Notes: generated by a model not told the origin, from the letters alone. DNA of 64,000 nucleotides from Lancefieldella rimae ATCC 49626 (GCF_000174015.1 NZ_ACFE01000001.1:62001-126000); one strand, 5' to 3'; shown: positions 16,354-25,174, counted from the first letter of the stretch. Numbers and translations are program-made.

Positions 16354-17733
16354 ATGTGGGATTTTTCAGATACGCCCTCGGAAGACATGAACTTCAAAGA
16401 GAAGGAAGAAAAACACGTTCTTTCCGTTTCTGAGGCCATTATCGTCATTAAGGAGAATATCACCCGTATCCCTCTTTTGACCGTTGTAGGAGAAGTAAGC
16501 GGTTTTAGAGGCCCGAATGCGCGGTCAGGACATTGCTATTTTGATATCAAAGACGCAAGTGCGAGTATGGCGGCAATCGTGTGGAAGGGCATCTATCTTG
16601 CAAGCGGGGTTACTCTTCACGATGGCATGAGGGTCCAAATCACAGGCCGCTACGATGTCTACAAAGGATCGGGGAAACTTTCTTTTGTGGCAACGTCTTT
16701 GACGGTTGCCGGTGAGGGAGACTTACGTCAGAAGGTTGCGGAACTTGCAAAGAAGCTTGAGCGAGAAGGGCTGATGCGTGAGGATCGCAAACGTCCCATT
16801 CCTCGGTTCTGTACGCGTATCGGAGTCGTAACATCTCTTTCAGGCAGTGTTATTGAAGATGTCAAACGAACACTTGCGCGGCGTAATTCTCTTGTTGAGA
16901 TTGAAGTTACCGGAGCGGCGGTACAAGGCGAACATGCACCTCAAACCATTGTGCAGGCCTTGGGTATAGCCGAATCTACTCATCCCGATGCCATTCTTTT
17001 AGTGCGCGGCGGGGGTTCGTTTGAAGATCTGATGTGCTTCAATGACGAGGCCGTTGCTCGTGCCATTGCCGCATCTTCCGTGCCCGTCATTACCGGCATT
17101 GGCCATGAACCTGATGTCACCATAGCGGATATGGTATCGGATCGGCGTACCTCAACACCAACGGCAGCAGCCGAGTCGGTTGCTCCGTCCATCAGTGAAC
17201 TTCAGATGGCTTTTAACGATCGGGTATCTCGGCTTGCGGGAGCTACGGAAGCCCTTCTTTTGGGATATGCCCAAGAGATAGACGGATTTTCTCGCCGCGC
17301 AGATCTTGCGATACAAAACAGCCTTCGCCAACGTCAGATTCGTTTTTTGGCTTTGGCTGAGCGGAAATGTTTGTCGGATCCTCTGTATTTGTTTGTGTCG
17401 CGAAAGTCGGATCTGTTGCAAACGGAGCAGCGTCTTCATGACGCGCTTCCTCTGGCGCTCAACAGAAAAGAGCAAGCGCTTACGCAAAGTGCCGATCGCT
17501 TGAAGACGGCCGCCACAAGACTGCTTGCGCCATACGAAGCACAGGTCAGTGCAGCGGCAGGAAAGCTTGAAGCACTTTCACCTCTCAAGGTGTTGGGTCG
17601 AGGCTATGCTCTTGCAACTAATGAGCGCGGACATGTTCTTAAAAATGCTCATGACGCTCAAAAGGGCGAAGCCATACGCGTAAAGCTTGCCGAGGGTTCA
17701 CTCGTTGCACATGTTACGGAAATTGAAGCGTAG
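16354..17733 (+). CDS. xseA: Exodeoxyribonuclease VII large subunit
   Basis: Catalytic subunit of ExoVII, which degrades single-stranded DNA from both ends. Length 459 residues. The N-terminal OB fold (VVGEVSGFRGPNARSGHCYF ...) is followed by the catalytic core (ITSLSGSVIEDVKRTL-like segment, LLVRGGGSFEDLMCFNDEAV, TGIGHEPDVTIADMVSDRR), a long helical region and a C-terminal strand domain (LGRGYALATNERG). No strong ribosome site precedes the ATG; a second ATG at 16387 is possible. xseB follows 30 bases downstream. Confidence 0.95.
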   Translation: MWDFSDTPSEDMNFKEKEEKHVLSVSEAIIVIKENITRIPLLTVVGEVSGFRGPNARSGHCYFDIKDASASMAAIVWKGIYLASGVTLHDGMRVQITGRYDVYKGSGKLSFVATSLTVAGEGDLRQKVAELAKKLEREGLMREDRKRPIPRFCTRIGVVTSLSGSVIEDVKRTLARRNSLVEIEVTGAAVQGEHAPQTIVQALGIAESTHPDAILLVRGGGSFEDLMCFNDEAVARAIAASSVPVITGIGHEPDVTIADMVSDRRTSTPTAAAESVAPSISELQMAFNDRVSRLAGATEALLLGYAQEIDGFSRRADLAIQNSLRQRQIRFLALAERKCLSDPLYLFVSRKSDLLQTEQRLHDALPLALNRKEQALTQSADRLKTAATRLLAPYEAQVSAAAGKLEALSPLKVLGRGYALATNERGHVLKNAHDAQKGEAIRVKLAEGSLVAHVTEIEA

Positions 17734-17763
17734 GTTGCGCATATTGCGCTGAAAGGAGCTTTA

Positions 17764-18027
17764 ATGGCTGAGAAAGATATCAAAGATTTAACGTTCAAGG
17801 ACGCCTCAGTTGAGCTTGAACAGATTGTGCGCCAGCTGGAGGGGAGCGATCTTGAACTTGAAGAGTCGCTTGCTCTGTATACTCGGGGAGTAGAGCTGGT
17901 GAAGGATTTGCGCGGGCGTCTTGATACGGCCGAGCAAAAAGTCAGGGTTCTTCTGGATGCCTCCGAGGCCGGATCCGCAATCTCCGATACCACGGCAGCA
18001 CCTTCTACGGCCTATGTGAATGAGTAA
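17764..18027 (+). CDS. xseB: Exodeoxyribonuclease VII small subunit
   Basis: Protein of 87 residues. The signature region runs from LTFKDASVELEQIV to LELEESLALYTRGVEL, typical of XseB, several copies of which wrap the helical part of XseA. AAAGGAG precedes the ATG. It directly follows xseA, as in most bacteria. Confidence 0.93.
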   Translation: MAEKDIKDLTFKDASVELEQIVRQLEGSDLELEESLALYTRGVELVKDLRGRLDTAEQKVRVLLDASEAGSAISDTTAAPSTAYVNE

Positions 18028-18100
18028 TATCCATATAGTAAGCCCATACGCACATGAGTCATCCACGTATATCTACGTATACGAAAGCAGAGGAAATGTA

Positions 18101-18451
18101 ATGTCCGATTGTATTTTTTGCAAGCTCGCAAACGGAGAAATTCCCACAGAGTTTTTGTATGAAGACGAAAATGTTGTCGCCTTTAGAGATGCCCATCCTC
18201 TTGCACCGGTACATGTACTGGTGGTACCCAAGGCGCATCATGAAAATATTCTTGATTCCGTTCCGGCACAGACGCTTGCTTCCGTAGCCAAGGCGATAGA
18301 ATCGGTGGTTGATGCAACCGGCATCCGTGAGTCTGGATTTCGTGTTGTAACAAATACGGGTTCAGATGGCGGTCAATCCGTTATGCACCTGCACTTCCAC
18401 ATTCTCGGAGGAAAACAGCTTAATCCTACGTGCGGGGAGAAGGAGCTTTAA
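18101..18451 (+). CDS. HIT family nucleotide-binding hydrolase
   Basis: Protein of 116 residues. It begins with the zinc-binding-type CIFCK segment and ends with the histidine triad HLHFHILGG. HIT proteins hydrolyse AMP-linked nucleotides (adenosine phosphoramidate, Ap4A). Start 18101 follows GAGGAAA; an in-frame ATG at 18020 has no site. It is probably transcribed with xseAB. Confidence 0.9.
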   Translation: MSDCIFCKLANGEIPTEFLYEDENVVAFRDAHPLAPVHVLVVPKAHHENILDSVPAQTLASVAKAIESVVDATGIRESGFRVVTNTGSDGGQSVMHLHFHILGGKQLNPTCGEKEL

Positions 18452-18559
18452 GTTCTTCTCGCGAGCTGGTTTGAGCCTTGGATATTTGTCGGTAAAATGG
18501 TAAAGATGCGTGCGCCCTCTGTGCAGGGGGAGTATGATGTCTTGCGGTTGTTAAAGTAA

Positions 18560-18579
18560 AAGGGACATGGCTGTCCCTT
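18560..18579 (+). promoter_or_regulatory. Perfect hairpin in the ackA leader
   Basis: AAGGGACA and TGTCCCTT form an 8-bp stem with a 4-base loop (TGGC) 15 bases before the ackA start. No T-run follows. It could be an operator or an mRNA-stabilising leader hairpin. A possible -10 box TATGAT lies at 18533-18538. Confidence 0.5.
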
Positions 18580-18594
18580 GAGAAAAGGAGAGTC

Positions 18595-19764
18595 ATGAAC
18601 GTACTGGTCATTAACGCCGGCAGCTCGTCGCTCAAGTATCAGCTTTTGAACGTTGATACACGTGAGGTGTATGCAAAGGGAAACTGTGAGCGTATCGGCA
18701 TCGACGGTTCATTTGTAGGTCATGAAGAAATGGGTGGCGAGAAGCAAAAGCTTGATGTGGCGCTTCCCGATCACAAAACGGCTATCAAGTACGTTTTTGA
18801 CATTTTAAAAACCGTGAATCAGCCCATTGACGGCATTGGTCACCGCGTTGTTCAGGGAGGCTGGTACTTCCCTCAGTCTGCCGTCATTACCGATGAAACT
18901 CTTGGTTGGGTCCGCGAAGTTGCGCCGTTGGCTCCGCTTCACAACTATGCCGAAGCCGACGTCATTGAGATTTGTCGCGAAATGTTCCCCGAAGTGGGCA
19001 ATGTTGTCGTCTGTGATACCTCGTTCCACTACAACATGCCGAAAAAAGCCTATACATATGCGCTTCCACGTGATGTGGTTGAGAAGCTGCATATCCGTAA
19101 GTACGGAGCTCATGGCACGTCTCACCGCTATATTTGGCGTGCGGTAAATGAGTTTACGGGCGGACAAACGCATAAGCTGGTGAGTTGCCATCTTGGTTCC
19201 GGCGCTTCACTTTCCGCCATTGAGGATGGAAAGGATAAGGACACCACCATGGGTCTGACCCCGCTCGACGGCCTTATCATGGGCACCCGTTGTGGCACGC
19301 TTGATCCGGCAACGGTCTTTTATCTTTCCCGCGTTGGTGATTATTCCATTGACGAGATTGATACGATGATGAACAAGCAGTCCGGTCTTTTGGCGCTCTC
19401 CGGTCATTCCGACTCTCGTGACATTGAAGACGGCGCTCATGCGGGTGATGAGAACTGCCGGCTGGCACTTGATATGTTCTACTACCGCACTTCTCAGCTC
19501 ATTATGGAGATGGCTCAATCCATGCACGGGTTTGATACCATGGCATTTTCTGCCGGTATCGGTGAGAACTCTTCCGAGATGCGCCTGGGCATTGCAAAAG
19601 AACTTGCGTGGATGGGTGTCAAGATTGATGAGGAGAAGAACAAGGTTCGCTCTGATGAGGTTCGTGACATCTCCGCACCCGATTCAAAGATCCGCGTTCT
19701 TGTCGCCCCAACGAACGAGGAATATATGATTGCCCTCGACGTTCAGGAGCTCTTAGGAAAGTAA
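18595..19764 (+). CDS. ackA: Acetate kinase
   Basis: Converts acetyl phosphate and ADP to acetate and ATP. Length 389 residues. Family segments are present: NAGSSSLKYQL at the N-terminus, GAHGTSHRY, CHLGSGASL, MGTRCGTLDP and FSAGIGENS. AAAGGAG precedes the ATG. Unlike in many bacteria it is not next to pta, which lies 4.4 kb away on the other strand. A terminator hairpin follows. Confidence 0.97.
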   Translation: MNVLVINAGSSSLKYQLLNVDTREVYAKGNCERIGIDGSFVGHEEMGGEKQKLDVALPDHKTAIKYVFDILKTVNQPIDGIGHRVVQGGWYFPQSAVITDETLGWVREVAPLAPLHNYAEADVIEICREMFPEVGNVVVCDTSFHYNMPKKAYTYALPRDVVEKLHIRKYGAHGTSHRYIWRAVNEFTGGQTHKLVSCHLGSGASLSAIEDGKDKDTTMGLTPLDGLIMGTRCGTLDPATVFYLSRVGDYSIDEIDTMMNKQSGLLALSGHSDSRDIEDGAHAGDENCRLALDMFYYRTSQLIMEMAQSMHGFDTMAFSAGIGENSSEMRLGIAKELAWMGVKIDEEKNKVRSDEVRDISAPDSKIRVLVAPTNEEYMIALDVQELLGK

Positions 19765-19792
19765 TCGCTGCGTATACAATTTGAAGCTTACT

Positions 19793-20974
19793 TTACATAC
19801 TCGGTATGCCTGCGTGCGTACCGAGTATTTCTTTAAGCGCCGAGATTGCAGCGTCAACGTCTGCCATTGTATTTGCCCAACCGAACGAAAAACGCATCGT
19901 GCCGATGGGGAAAGTCTTCAGTGTTTTATGCGCGGAGGGAGCGCAGTGAAGACCGACGCGTGTCTGAATGCCAAACTTTGCATCAAGATCGCGTGCTACA
20001 AAGGACAGGTCATGGCCGGGCGTCTGTATGGAGACAACGCCTACGCGTCCGTGTGTGTCAGGCAGACCTATGACATTGACAGAACCGGCTCTTTTGAGAA
20101 GCTCAAGCTCTTTCAAAAATGAGGTGGTGAGCTCAATTTCATGGGCATATATGGAGTCTATTCCGCGATCGCAAAGCCACGCGAGACTTGCATGCAACCC
20201 CATAATACCGGGAAGATTAGGCGTTCCTGCTTCAAAGCGGTCGGGAAGGGTTGCGGGAATCTCTTCGGAGTCGCTCATCGATCCGGTGCCACCTGAAACA
20301 ATAGGGTCTAATTGCGCCGCAGCTTCATCGGTGAGCAGCAGCGCTCCTATGCCCTGCGGTCCCAAAAGTCCCTTATGCCCCGTGATGCAAAGCATATCGA
20401 TATGCATGGCGTGCATATCGAGGGGGATAACACCGGCTGTTTGAGCGGCGTCCACAATAAAAAGTACGTGTCGAGAAGCGCAGATTTTCCCGACTTCCGT
20501 AATGGGAAGCACGGTTCCTGAAACATTGCTGGCATGGGTCATGACAACGGCTCTTGTATTGGGCGTTATTGCTGCTTCTACCTTATGAGGATCAAGTGTG
20601 CCGTCAGGCGAGCAGGACACGCGCTCAAAGGTGACGCCTTTCTTTTCTAGTTGCACAAGCGGCCGCATTACGGCATTATGCTCCATAGATGAGGTGACAA
20701 CGTGATCGTTTGGGTTAAGCAAACCTTTGAGTGCCAGATTCAGCGATTCGGTGACGTTTCTGGTAAAGATAACATTTGAGGGTTTTGGACCATGAAAGAG
20801 TTTTACCAGTGCTTCTCGCGTTTCAAAGACTGTGTCCTCAACGCTATACGCTGAAGAGTAGTTGCCACGACCAATATTTGTGCCGGCATATTTCATGTAG
20901 TGCGCGACGGCGTCCGTAACACATGAGGGCTTGGGAAAAGTTGTGCTGGCGTTATCTAAATACAGACGATTCAT
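19793..20974 (-). CDS. Class V aminotransferase, cysteine desulfurase / selenocysteine lyase-like
   Basis: PLP enzyme of 393 residues. It starts YLDNASTTFPKP, the hallmark of NifS-like enzymes. The PLP lysine lies in CITGHKGLLGPQG and the substrate Cys loop in RVGLHCAPSAH. The pattern matches the EF2568-type cysteine desulfurase subfamily found beside selenium genes. The divergent yedE-tusA-DUF3343 cluster supports sulfur or selenium mobilisation. Its 3' end overlaps the ackA terminator. Confidence 0.82.
   Translation of the reverse strand: MNRLYLDNASTTFPKPSCVTDAVAHYMKYAGTNIGRGNYSSAYSVEDTVFETREALVKLFHGPKPSNVIFTRNVTESLNLALKGLLNPNDHVVTSSMEHNAVMRPLVQLEKKGVTFERVSCSPDGTLDPHKVEAAITPNTRAVVMTHASNVSGTVLPITEVGKICASRHVLFIVDAAQTAGVIPLDMHAMHIDMLCITGHKGLLGPQGIGALLLTDEAAAQLDPIVSGGTGSMSDSEEIPATLPDRFEAGTPNLPGIMGLHASLAWLCDRGIDSIYAHEIELTTSFLKELELLKRAGSVNVIGLPDTHGRVGVVSIQTPGHDLSFVARDLDAKFGIQTRVGLHCAPSAHKTLKTFPIGTMRFSFGWANTMADVDAAISALKEILGTHAGIPSM
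19797..19828 (+). terminator. ackA terminator hairpin
   Basis: ATACTCGGTA (19797-19806) and TACCGAGTAT (19819-19828) form a perfect 10-bp stem with a 12-base loop, followed by TTCTTTAAG. It lies inside the last codons of the convergent desulfurase gene, so the same DNA serves both uses. Confidence 0.7.
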
Positions 20975-21135
20975 CCGTTTACCCCAAAATTCAACTCGCT
21001 CATCGAATAGATATAACAGATTGTTTGAGTATCAAACTTTTTCTTTGAGTTTTCTTCTACTATAGCAATAAAAATAGAATAGGTATATGAGCTTCAAAAT
21101 GGTATTTGGAATTTAAAAACTTCGTTTTCCCACGA

Positions 21136-21205
21136 GAAGCTTGAGATTTGAAGTCTAAAACTTGAGGTTTGAGACTTGAGATTTGGAGCTTAAGACTTTG
21201 AAATT
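21136..21205. repeat. Heptanucleotide tandem repeat upstream of yedE
   Basis: Ten consecutive 7-bp units vary around GAGACTT/GAGATTT, in the 292-bp gap between the divergent desulfurase and yedE-like genes. A small stem (GCCGGA 21228-21233 / TCCGGC 21242-21247) sits between the array and the yedE ribosome-binding site. Such short arrays can change length by slippage. Confidence 0.7.
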
Positions 21206-21266
21206 TTATTAAGACGATAGGCACGTTGCCGGACGTTGAAATCCGGCGGGAGAGGAAAGGTTTGAT

Positions 21267-22355
21267 ATGGATGTAAAAAAAGAAAAGATGCTGATTGTTG
21301 GTGGTGGCCTTGTTATGGGCGTCATTGCATCAGTGCTCGTGTTCCTAGGGAATCCGGGCAACATGGGCTTTTGTCTGGCCTGTTTTATCCGTGACACAAC
21401 GGGTGCGCTTGGCCTGCATAGGGCAGAGGCCGTACAGTATATTCGTCCCGAGCTCATTGGTCTTATTTTGGGCAGTTTTTTGTTTGCCGTTGGCAAAAAG
21501 GAATTCTCCGCGCGCGGAGGTTCTGCTCCCTTAACCCGCTTTGCGCTTGGATTTTGTGTCATGGTGGGCGCTTTGATGTTTTTGGGTTGTCCCTTCCGTA
21601 TGATTCTTCGCATTGCCGGTGGCGATCTTAACGCCGTTGTTGGTATCCTTGGTTTCATTGCGGGAATCGGAGCAGGAACTTTCTTCCTAAAGCGGGGCTA
21701 CTCACTGAAAAGGACGTATCGCCTTCCCGCAGCAGAAGGCGCTATCTGGCCTCTTGTCCAGCTGGCTCTTCTCGCCTTGCTCATTGCGGCACCGGCGTTC
21801 ATTCTCTTTACTGCGGCAGGAAAGGGACCGGGTGCACAGCACGCGGCAATAGCCGTCAGCCTTGTCGCCGGTTTGATTGTGGGTGCTCTTGCACAGCAGA
21901 CGCGTTTTTGCATGGTTGGAGGTGTTCGCGACTTTATTCTGTTCCGCGAGAATCGCCTGCTTTTGGGCTTTGTTTCTGTATTGGTGGCCGCATGTATCGC
22001 AAATCTTGTTTTGGGTGCGGTCGCAGGTAAGGAGTTCTTCAAGCTTGGTTTTGAAGGTCAGCCGGTAGCTCATACCGACGGACTGTGGAACTTCCTTGGT
22101 CTGTTTTTGGTTGGCTTTGCCTCAGTTCTTCTCGGCGGTTGCCCACTGCGCCAGATGATTCTTTCCGGTGAAGGTAACGGTGACTCTGCGATTGCCATCC
22201 TCGGGCTTACCGTTGGCGCAGCGTTTTGCCACAATTTTGGTCTTGCAGCAAGCGGTAAAGGCCCAACCGGTGCCGGTGAAATTGCCGTTATTGTTTGTTT
22301 GGCGGCAGCGGTTGCCATTGCATGCGCAAATACCTTTGGCAAATCCAAAGCGTAA
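21267..22355 (+). CDS. yedE: YedE-like selenium/sulfur transport membrane protein
   Basis: Protein of 362 residues with about ten membrane helices in two similar halves. Conserved cysteines occur in pairs of equivalent positions (MGFCLACFIRD / TRFCMVGGVRD and LGCPFRM / LGGCPLRQ). These match the YedE/YeeE family, the branch linked to selenium metabolism when YedF and DUF3343 proteins are nearby. GAGAGGAAAGG precedes the ATG. It is followed by the TusA-like and DUF3343 genes on the same strand. Confidence 0.85.
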   Translation: MDVKKEKMLIVGGGLVMGVIASVLVFLGNPGNMGFCLACFIRDTTGALGLHRAEAVQYIRPELIGLILGSFLFAVGKKEFSARGGSAPLTRFALGFCVMVGALMFLGCPFRMILRIAGGDLNAVVGILGFIAGIGAGTFFLKRGYSLKRTYRLPAAEGAIWPLVQLALLALLIAAPAFILFTAAGKGPGAQHAAIAVSLVAGLIVGALAQQTRFCMVGGVRDFILFRENRLLLGFVSVLVAACIANLVLGAVAGKEFFKLGFEGQPVAHTDGLWNFLGLFLVGFASVLLGGCPLRQMILSGEGNGDSAIAILGLTVGAAFCHNFGLAASGKGPTGAGEIAVIVCLAAAVAIACANTFGKSKA

Positions 22356-22388
22356 TTGGTTTGAAATTTTATTTGGAACGGAGCACTC

Positions 22389-22595
22389 ATGGATACTCTT
22401 GATGCACGCGGGCTATCATGTCCGGAGCCGGTTGTTATGATAAGCCAAGCTATGGCGAGTAAAGCTGACGGTTATCGTATGATTGTGGATGCGGTGGCCG
22501 CTCGAGAGAACGTTACCCGCTATGCACAAAGCCAGGGCTATACGGTAAACGTTACTGAAAACGGCGGCGAGTGGACGCTGGATATTACCAAGTAG
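22389..22595 (+). CDS. TusA/SirA-like sulfur carrier, short YedF
   Basis: Protein of 68 residues with the sulfur-carrier motif GLSCPEPVV near its N-terminus; the Cys would carry a persulfide or selenide. Selenium-type YedF proteins are usually about 200 residues with a second domain, absent here. The gene is 33 bases behind yedE with ACGGAG before the ATG. Its 3' end is repeated imperfectly downstream. Confidence 0.85.
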   Translation: MDTLDARGLSCPEPVVMISQAMASKADGYRMIVDAVAARENVTRYAQSQGYTVNVTENGGEWTLDITK

Positions 22596-22670
22596 GCACT
22601 GCGTCGCTGCAAAAGTAGATACTGCATTGCTGCGCTAATGGATATTACCCAGTAGATCGCACTGCGCGTA
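22580..22670. repeat. Partial duplication of the tusA 3' end
   Basis: GGATATTACC-AGTAG at 22580-22595, including the stop codon, recurs at 22640-22655, 60 bp away. Each copy is followed by a CACTGCG-like stretch, and an intermediate diverged unit near 22614 suggests units of about 30 bp. Confidence 0.65.
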
Positions 22671-22696
22671 TGTTCTATGTGTTTAAGGGGACAGGT

Positions 22697-22951
22697 ATGA
22701 CCTATCTTGCAACTTTCTTTTCGCACTTTGGAGCCATAAGTTTTCGAAGGCTTTGTCGCGAGAAGGGCATTGAGGTAGAGCTCATGCCTGTCCCTCGTTT
22801 TCTCTCAAGCAGTTGCGGTACGTGCGCGCGGTTTTCCAATCTCGAAGGTCTTCGTATGGGCACATGGCCTGAAGAGGTGGAACGCGTAGTTGCATTAACG
22901 GGAGAGAATGAAAACTCTTATAGTGAGCTTTATGTAGCTCAAGGTTTGTAG
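22697..22951 (+). CDS. DUF3343-like small protein of the selenium module
   Basis: Protein of 84 residues; start 22697 follows AAGGGG. It has the layout of DUF3343 proteins: an early strand (YLATFFSHFGAISFRRLC), the segment LMPVPRFLSSSCGTC with a CGTC pair, and a final Tyr/Val-rich stretch. DUF3343 proteins resemble putative Se/S carriers and co-occur with YedE/YedF. The assignment rests on motif and neighbourhood. Confidence 0.7.
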   Translation: MTYLATFFSHFGAISFRRLCREKGIEVELMPVPRFLSSSCGTCARFSNLEGLRMGTWPEEVERVVALTGENENSYSELYVAQGL

Positions 22952-23098
22952 AATTTGGCTCAAATCACAATCACGTCCCAAATCACTGGTTTACGGGTGC
23001 TTTTAAGTGACAAAAGTGATGTCTAGTTGTGTTTTCTCGCCACACGGTGTGCTTCATAGGTTCGTATTTTATGCAGCAGATAGAGAGCTGCCGGAAAT

Positions 23099-23164
23099 GC
23101 ACCAAGTTGGTCTTAAATTAACCAAACTTACTGCAAGTATGGCTATATTAACCAAACTTGGTGC
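23099..23164. repeat. Intergenic inverted/direct repeat (ACCAAACTT family)
   Basis: GCACCAAGTTGGT (23099-23111) is inverted with respect to ACCAAACTTGGTGC (23151-23164). ATTAACCAAACTT occurs twice, at 23117 and 23147, exactly 30 bp apart. The gap 22952-23231 holds no credible gene. Confidence 0.65.
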
Positions 23165-23231
23165 GTTTTTGGCAGCACTTTCCAGCAGCACTACCAGCTC
23201 TGTAGCCAGAACGCTTGAAGCTAGAACAAAG

Positions 23232-24128
23232 CTAGAACGGCCGAATGGTAAAAGCGCGAGAAAACGTTTCGCCTGGCGACAAGAGCGTCATGTTGCGCTT
23301 GTGCTCAAAGACGTCATCCTCATCAAGGGCGGTGGCGACGCCTGTCCAAGGTTCAATGGCCACGAAGGGACATCCGGAACCCGCGCACCAAACGCCTAGG
23401 TAATCAAAGCCGTCAAAAGTAAGTTCAACTCCGTGTGTACCGCGGGAAATCTCACGAGGCAGCAGCGCTACGCGACGGTCGGGCACGTCTTGAAGCGTGA
23501 GTGTTAACTCGCGGTCAAAGAGCTCCCATGAGAGCGGAAGAGAATCCGAATCAGTAATCAGGCGTTGCGGATGTTCGAAATCACATAGACCGTCTGGCGT
23601 AATGGAGGGCCCCAAAGACGTCCATGCTCGCGTGAATGCAAGCTCGTAATCGGGAAGCTCTGAGCCGTTGTTTTTGGGAACGGGAACTTTGAAGGCAGGA
23701 TGTCCGCCAAGAACAAACGGTAAATCAACGGAGCCGGTGTTTCGTACCTGATAGCGCTGTGTGAGGATGCCATCCTCAACGGCATAGGTCATGTTGAGCA
23801 CAAAGTGATACGGATAGGCTGGCCACGTTTCTTCAGAATCACTCAGTTCAAATGTCACACGCTCTGAAGACTTCTCTACAATACGATGCTCATAGAGGCG
23901 GGCAATGCCGTGTCGAGCCAGCTTAACGGGGCCTGATGCTGACTGAGCACACTCATCGCGCAAAACACCGACGATGGGGAAGAGAATGGGAGCGCGCCTG
24001 GGCCACCACGTGGGATCTCCTTGCCAGAGATATTCGGCATCGTCCAGGCGGACGCTCATAAGCTGCGCTCCCAAAGAATCAACGGAAGCGGAGAGTGTGC
24101 CATCAGAGATGGTGACAAGTGTGCTCAC
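23232..24128 (-). CDS. Aldose 1-epimerase family protein
   Basis: Protein of 298 residues of the galactose mutarotase superfamily, probably the LacX/YeaD-like branch acting on aldose or hexose-6-phosphate anomers. Seen are LWQGDPTWWPRRAPILFPIVG at the N-terminus (conserved Arg and WP motif), LGGHPAFKVP (catalytic His) and VAIEPWTG (catalytic Glu). The start is a GTG whose first base is the last base of the pta stop codon (TAGTG), so translation is coupled to pta. Confidence 0.85.
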   Translation of the reverse strand: MSTLVTISDGTLSASVDSLGAQLMSVRLDDAEYLWQGDPTWWPRRAPILFPIVGVLRDECAQSASGPVKLARHGIARLYEHRIVEKSSERVTFELSDSEETWPAYPYHFVLNMTYAVEDGILTQRYQVRNTGSVDLPFVLGGHPAFKVPVPKNNGSELPDYELAFTRAWTSLGPSITPDGLCDFEHPQRLITDSDSLPLSWELFDRELTLTLQDVPDRRVALLPREISRGTHGVELTFDGFDYLGVWCAGSGCPFVAIEPWTGVATALDEDDVFEHKRNMTLLSPGETFSRAFTIRPF

Positions 24129-25123
24129 TATTTGCTCTTCTCGCTTGCAACGGCCATTTGAGCCTGAACGGCGGTAATGGCAACCACACCTACGATATCG
24201 TCAGCCGAGCAGCCACGAGAAAGATCATTGACCGGACGTGCGATGCCCTGAAGAAGAGGACCGTAAGCCTCGGCACCGCTGAAGCGCTGTACGAGCTTGT
24301 AGCCGATATTGCCCGCTTCAAGCGTCGGGAAGACGAGGATGTTGGCGTGTCCGGCAACCTTGGAATAGGGGGCTTTGAGCTTTGCCACTTCAGGAACGAT
24401 TGCGGCGTCAAGCTGGAGATCGCCGTCAAGTGCCAGATCAGGAGCTTTCTCGTTGGCAAGTTTTGTTGCCTCCTGGACCTTCTCGGCAGTCTCTCCTCCG
24501 GCAGAGCCCATGGTGGAGTAAGAAAGCATGGCCACGCGCGGCTCTTGATCCATGAAAGCGCGCCATGACTGTGCGGATGCCAGAGCAATTTCGGAAAGCT
24601 CATCGGCGTTGGGGTTAATGTTGAGGCCGCAGTCGGCAAAGAGGAGCGTACCGTCTTCGCCAAACTCAGGCTTGTCCGTGCTCATAATGAAGAACGCGGA
24701 AACAAGCTTGGTTCCCGGAGCGGTCTTGATGATCTGGAGCGCAGGTCGGAGCGTGTCTGCGGTGGAGTGGCAGGCGCCTGAAACAAGGCCGTCGGCATCG
24801 CCCATCTTGACCATCATGGTGGCAAAGTAGGTGTTGTTGTTCATGGTTTCGCGAGCCTGCTCAATGGTGACGCCTTTGCGTGCGCGCAACTCGGCAAATT
24901 TCTGCGCATAAGCCTCATGGCGCTCATCGGTGGCAGAGCATATAACGGTCGCGCCGGCAACGTCAATCTCATCCGGATTTCCGAGGATTACAAGATTTGC
25001 AAGGTTTTCTGCGATGATGACCTTTGCGGCCGCAATGGTGCGGGGATCTTCACCTTCGGGAAGCACGATGGTTTTTTTATCAGCTTGAGCGGCTGCTTTC
25101 ATCTGTTCAAGAAACTTTCCCAT
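24128..25123 (-). CDS. pta: Phosphate acetyltransferase
   Basis: Converts acetyl-CoA and phosphate to acetyl phosphate, the substrate for AckA. Length 331 residues, the short Pta form without N-terminal regulatory domains. Family segments include IVLPEGEDPRTIAAA, LVSGACHSTADTLRPALQI, FADCGLNINPNADELSEIA and GHANILVFPTLEAGNI. Start 25123 follows TAGGAG; the frame stays open upstream over the divergent glf gene but that extension is not coding. It forms an operon with the epimerase gene. Confidence 0.95.
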   Translation of the reverse strand: MGKFLEQMKAAAQADKKTIVLPEGEDPRTIAAAKVIIAENLANLVILGNPDEIDVAGATVICSATDERHEAYAQKFAELRARKGVTIEQARETMNNNTYFATMMVKMGDADGLVSGACHSTADTLRPALQIIKTAPGTKLVSAFFIMSTDKPEFGEDGTLLFADCGLNINPNADELSEIALASAQSWRAFMDQEPRVAMLSYSTMGSAGGETAEKVQEATKLANEKAPDLALDGDLQLDAAIVPEVAKLKAPYSKVAGHANILVFPTLEAGNIGYKLVQRFSGAEAYGPLLQGIARPVNDLSRGCSADDIVGVVAITAVQAQMAVASEKSK

Positions 25124-25168
25124 GAAAAGAACTCCTATCAAAAAGATAATTTGTGCCATACGAACCTC

Positions 25169-25174
25169 ATTATA
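25169..25174 (-). promoter_or_regulatory. Candidate -10 of pta
   Basis: TATAAT on the minus strand, 46 bases before the pta start, in the divergent pta/glf gap. No consensus -35 box is evident. Confidence 0.4.

Noticed and set aside
23007-23399. 130-codon frame over the ACCAAACTT repeat
   Set aside because: Half of it is antisense to the epimerase gene; the rest is repeat DNA, with no domain or ribosome site.
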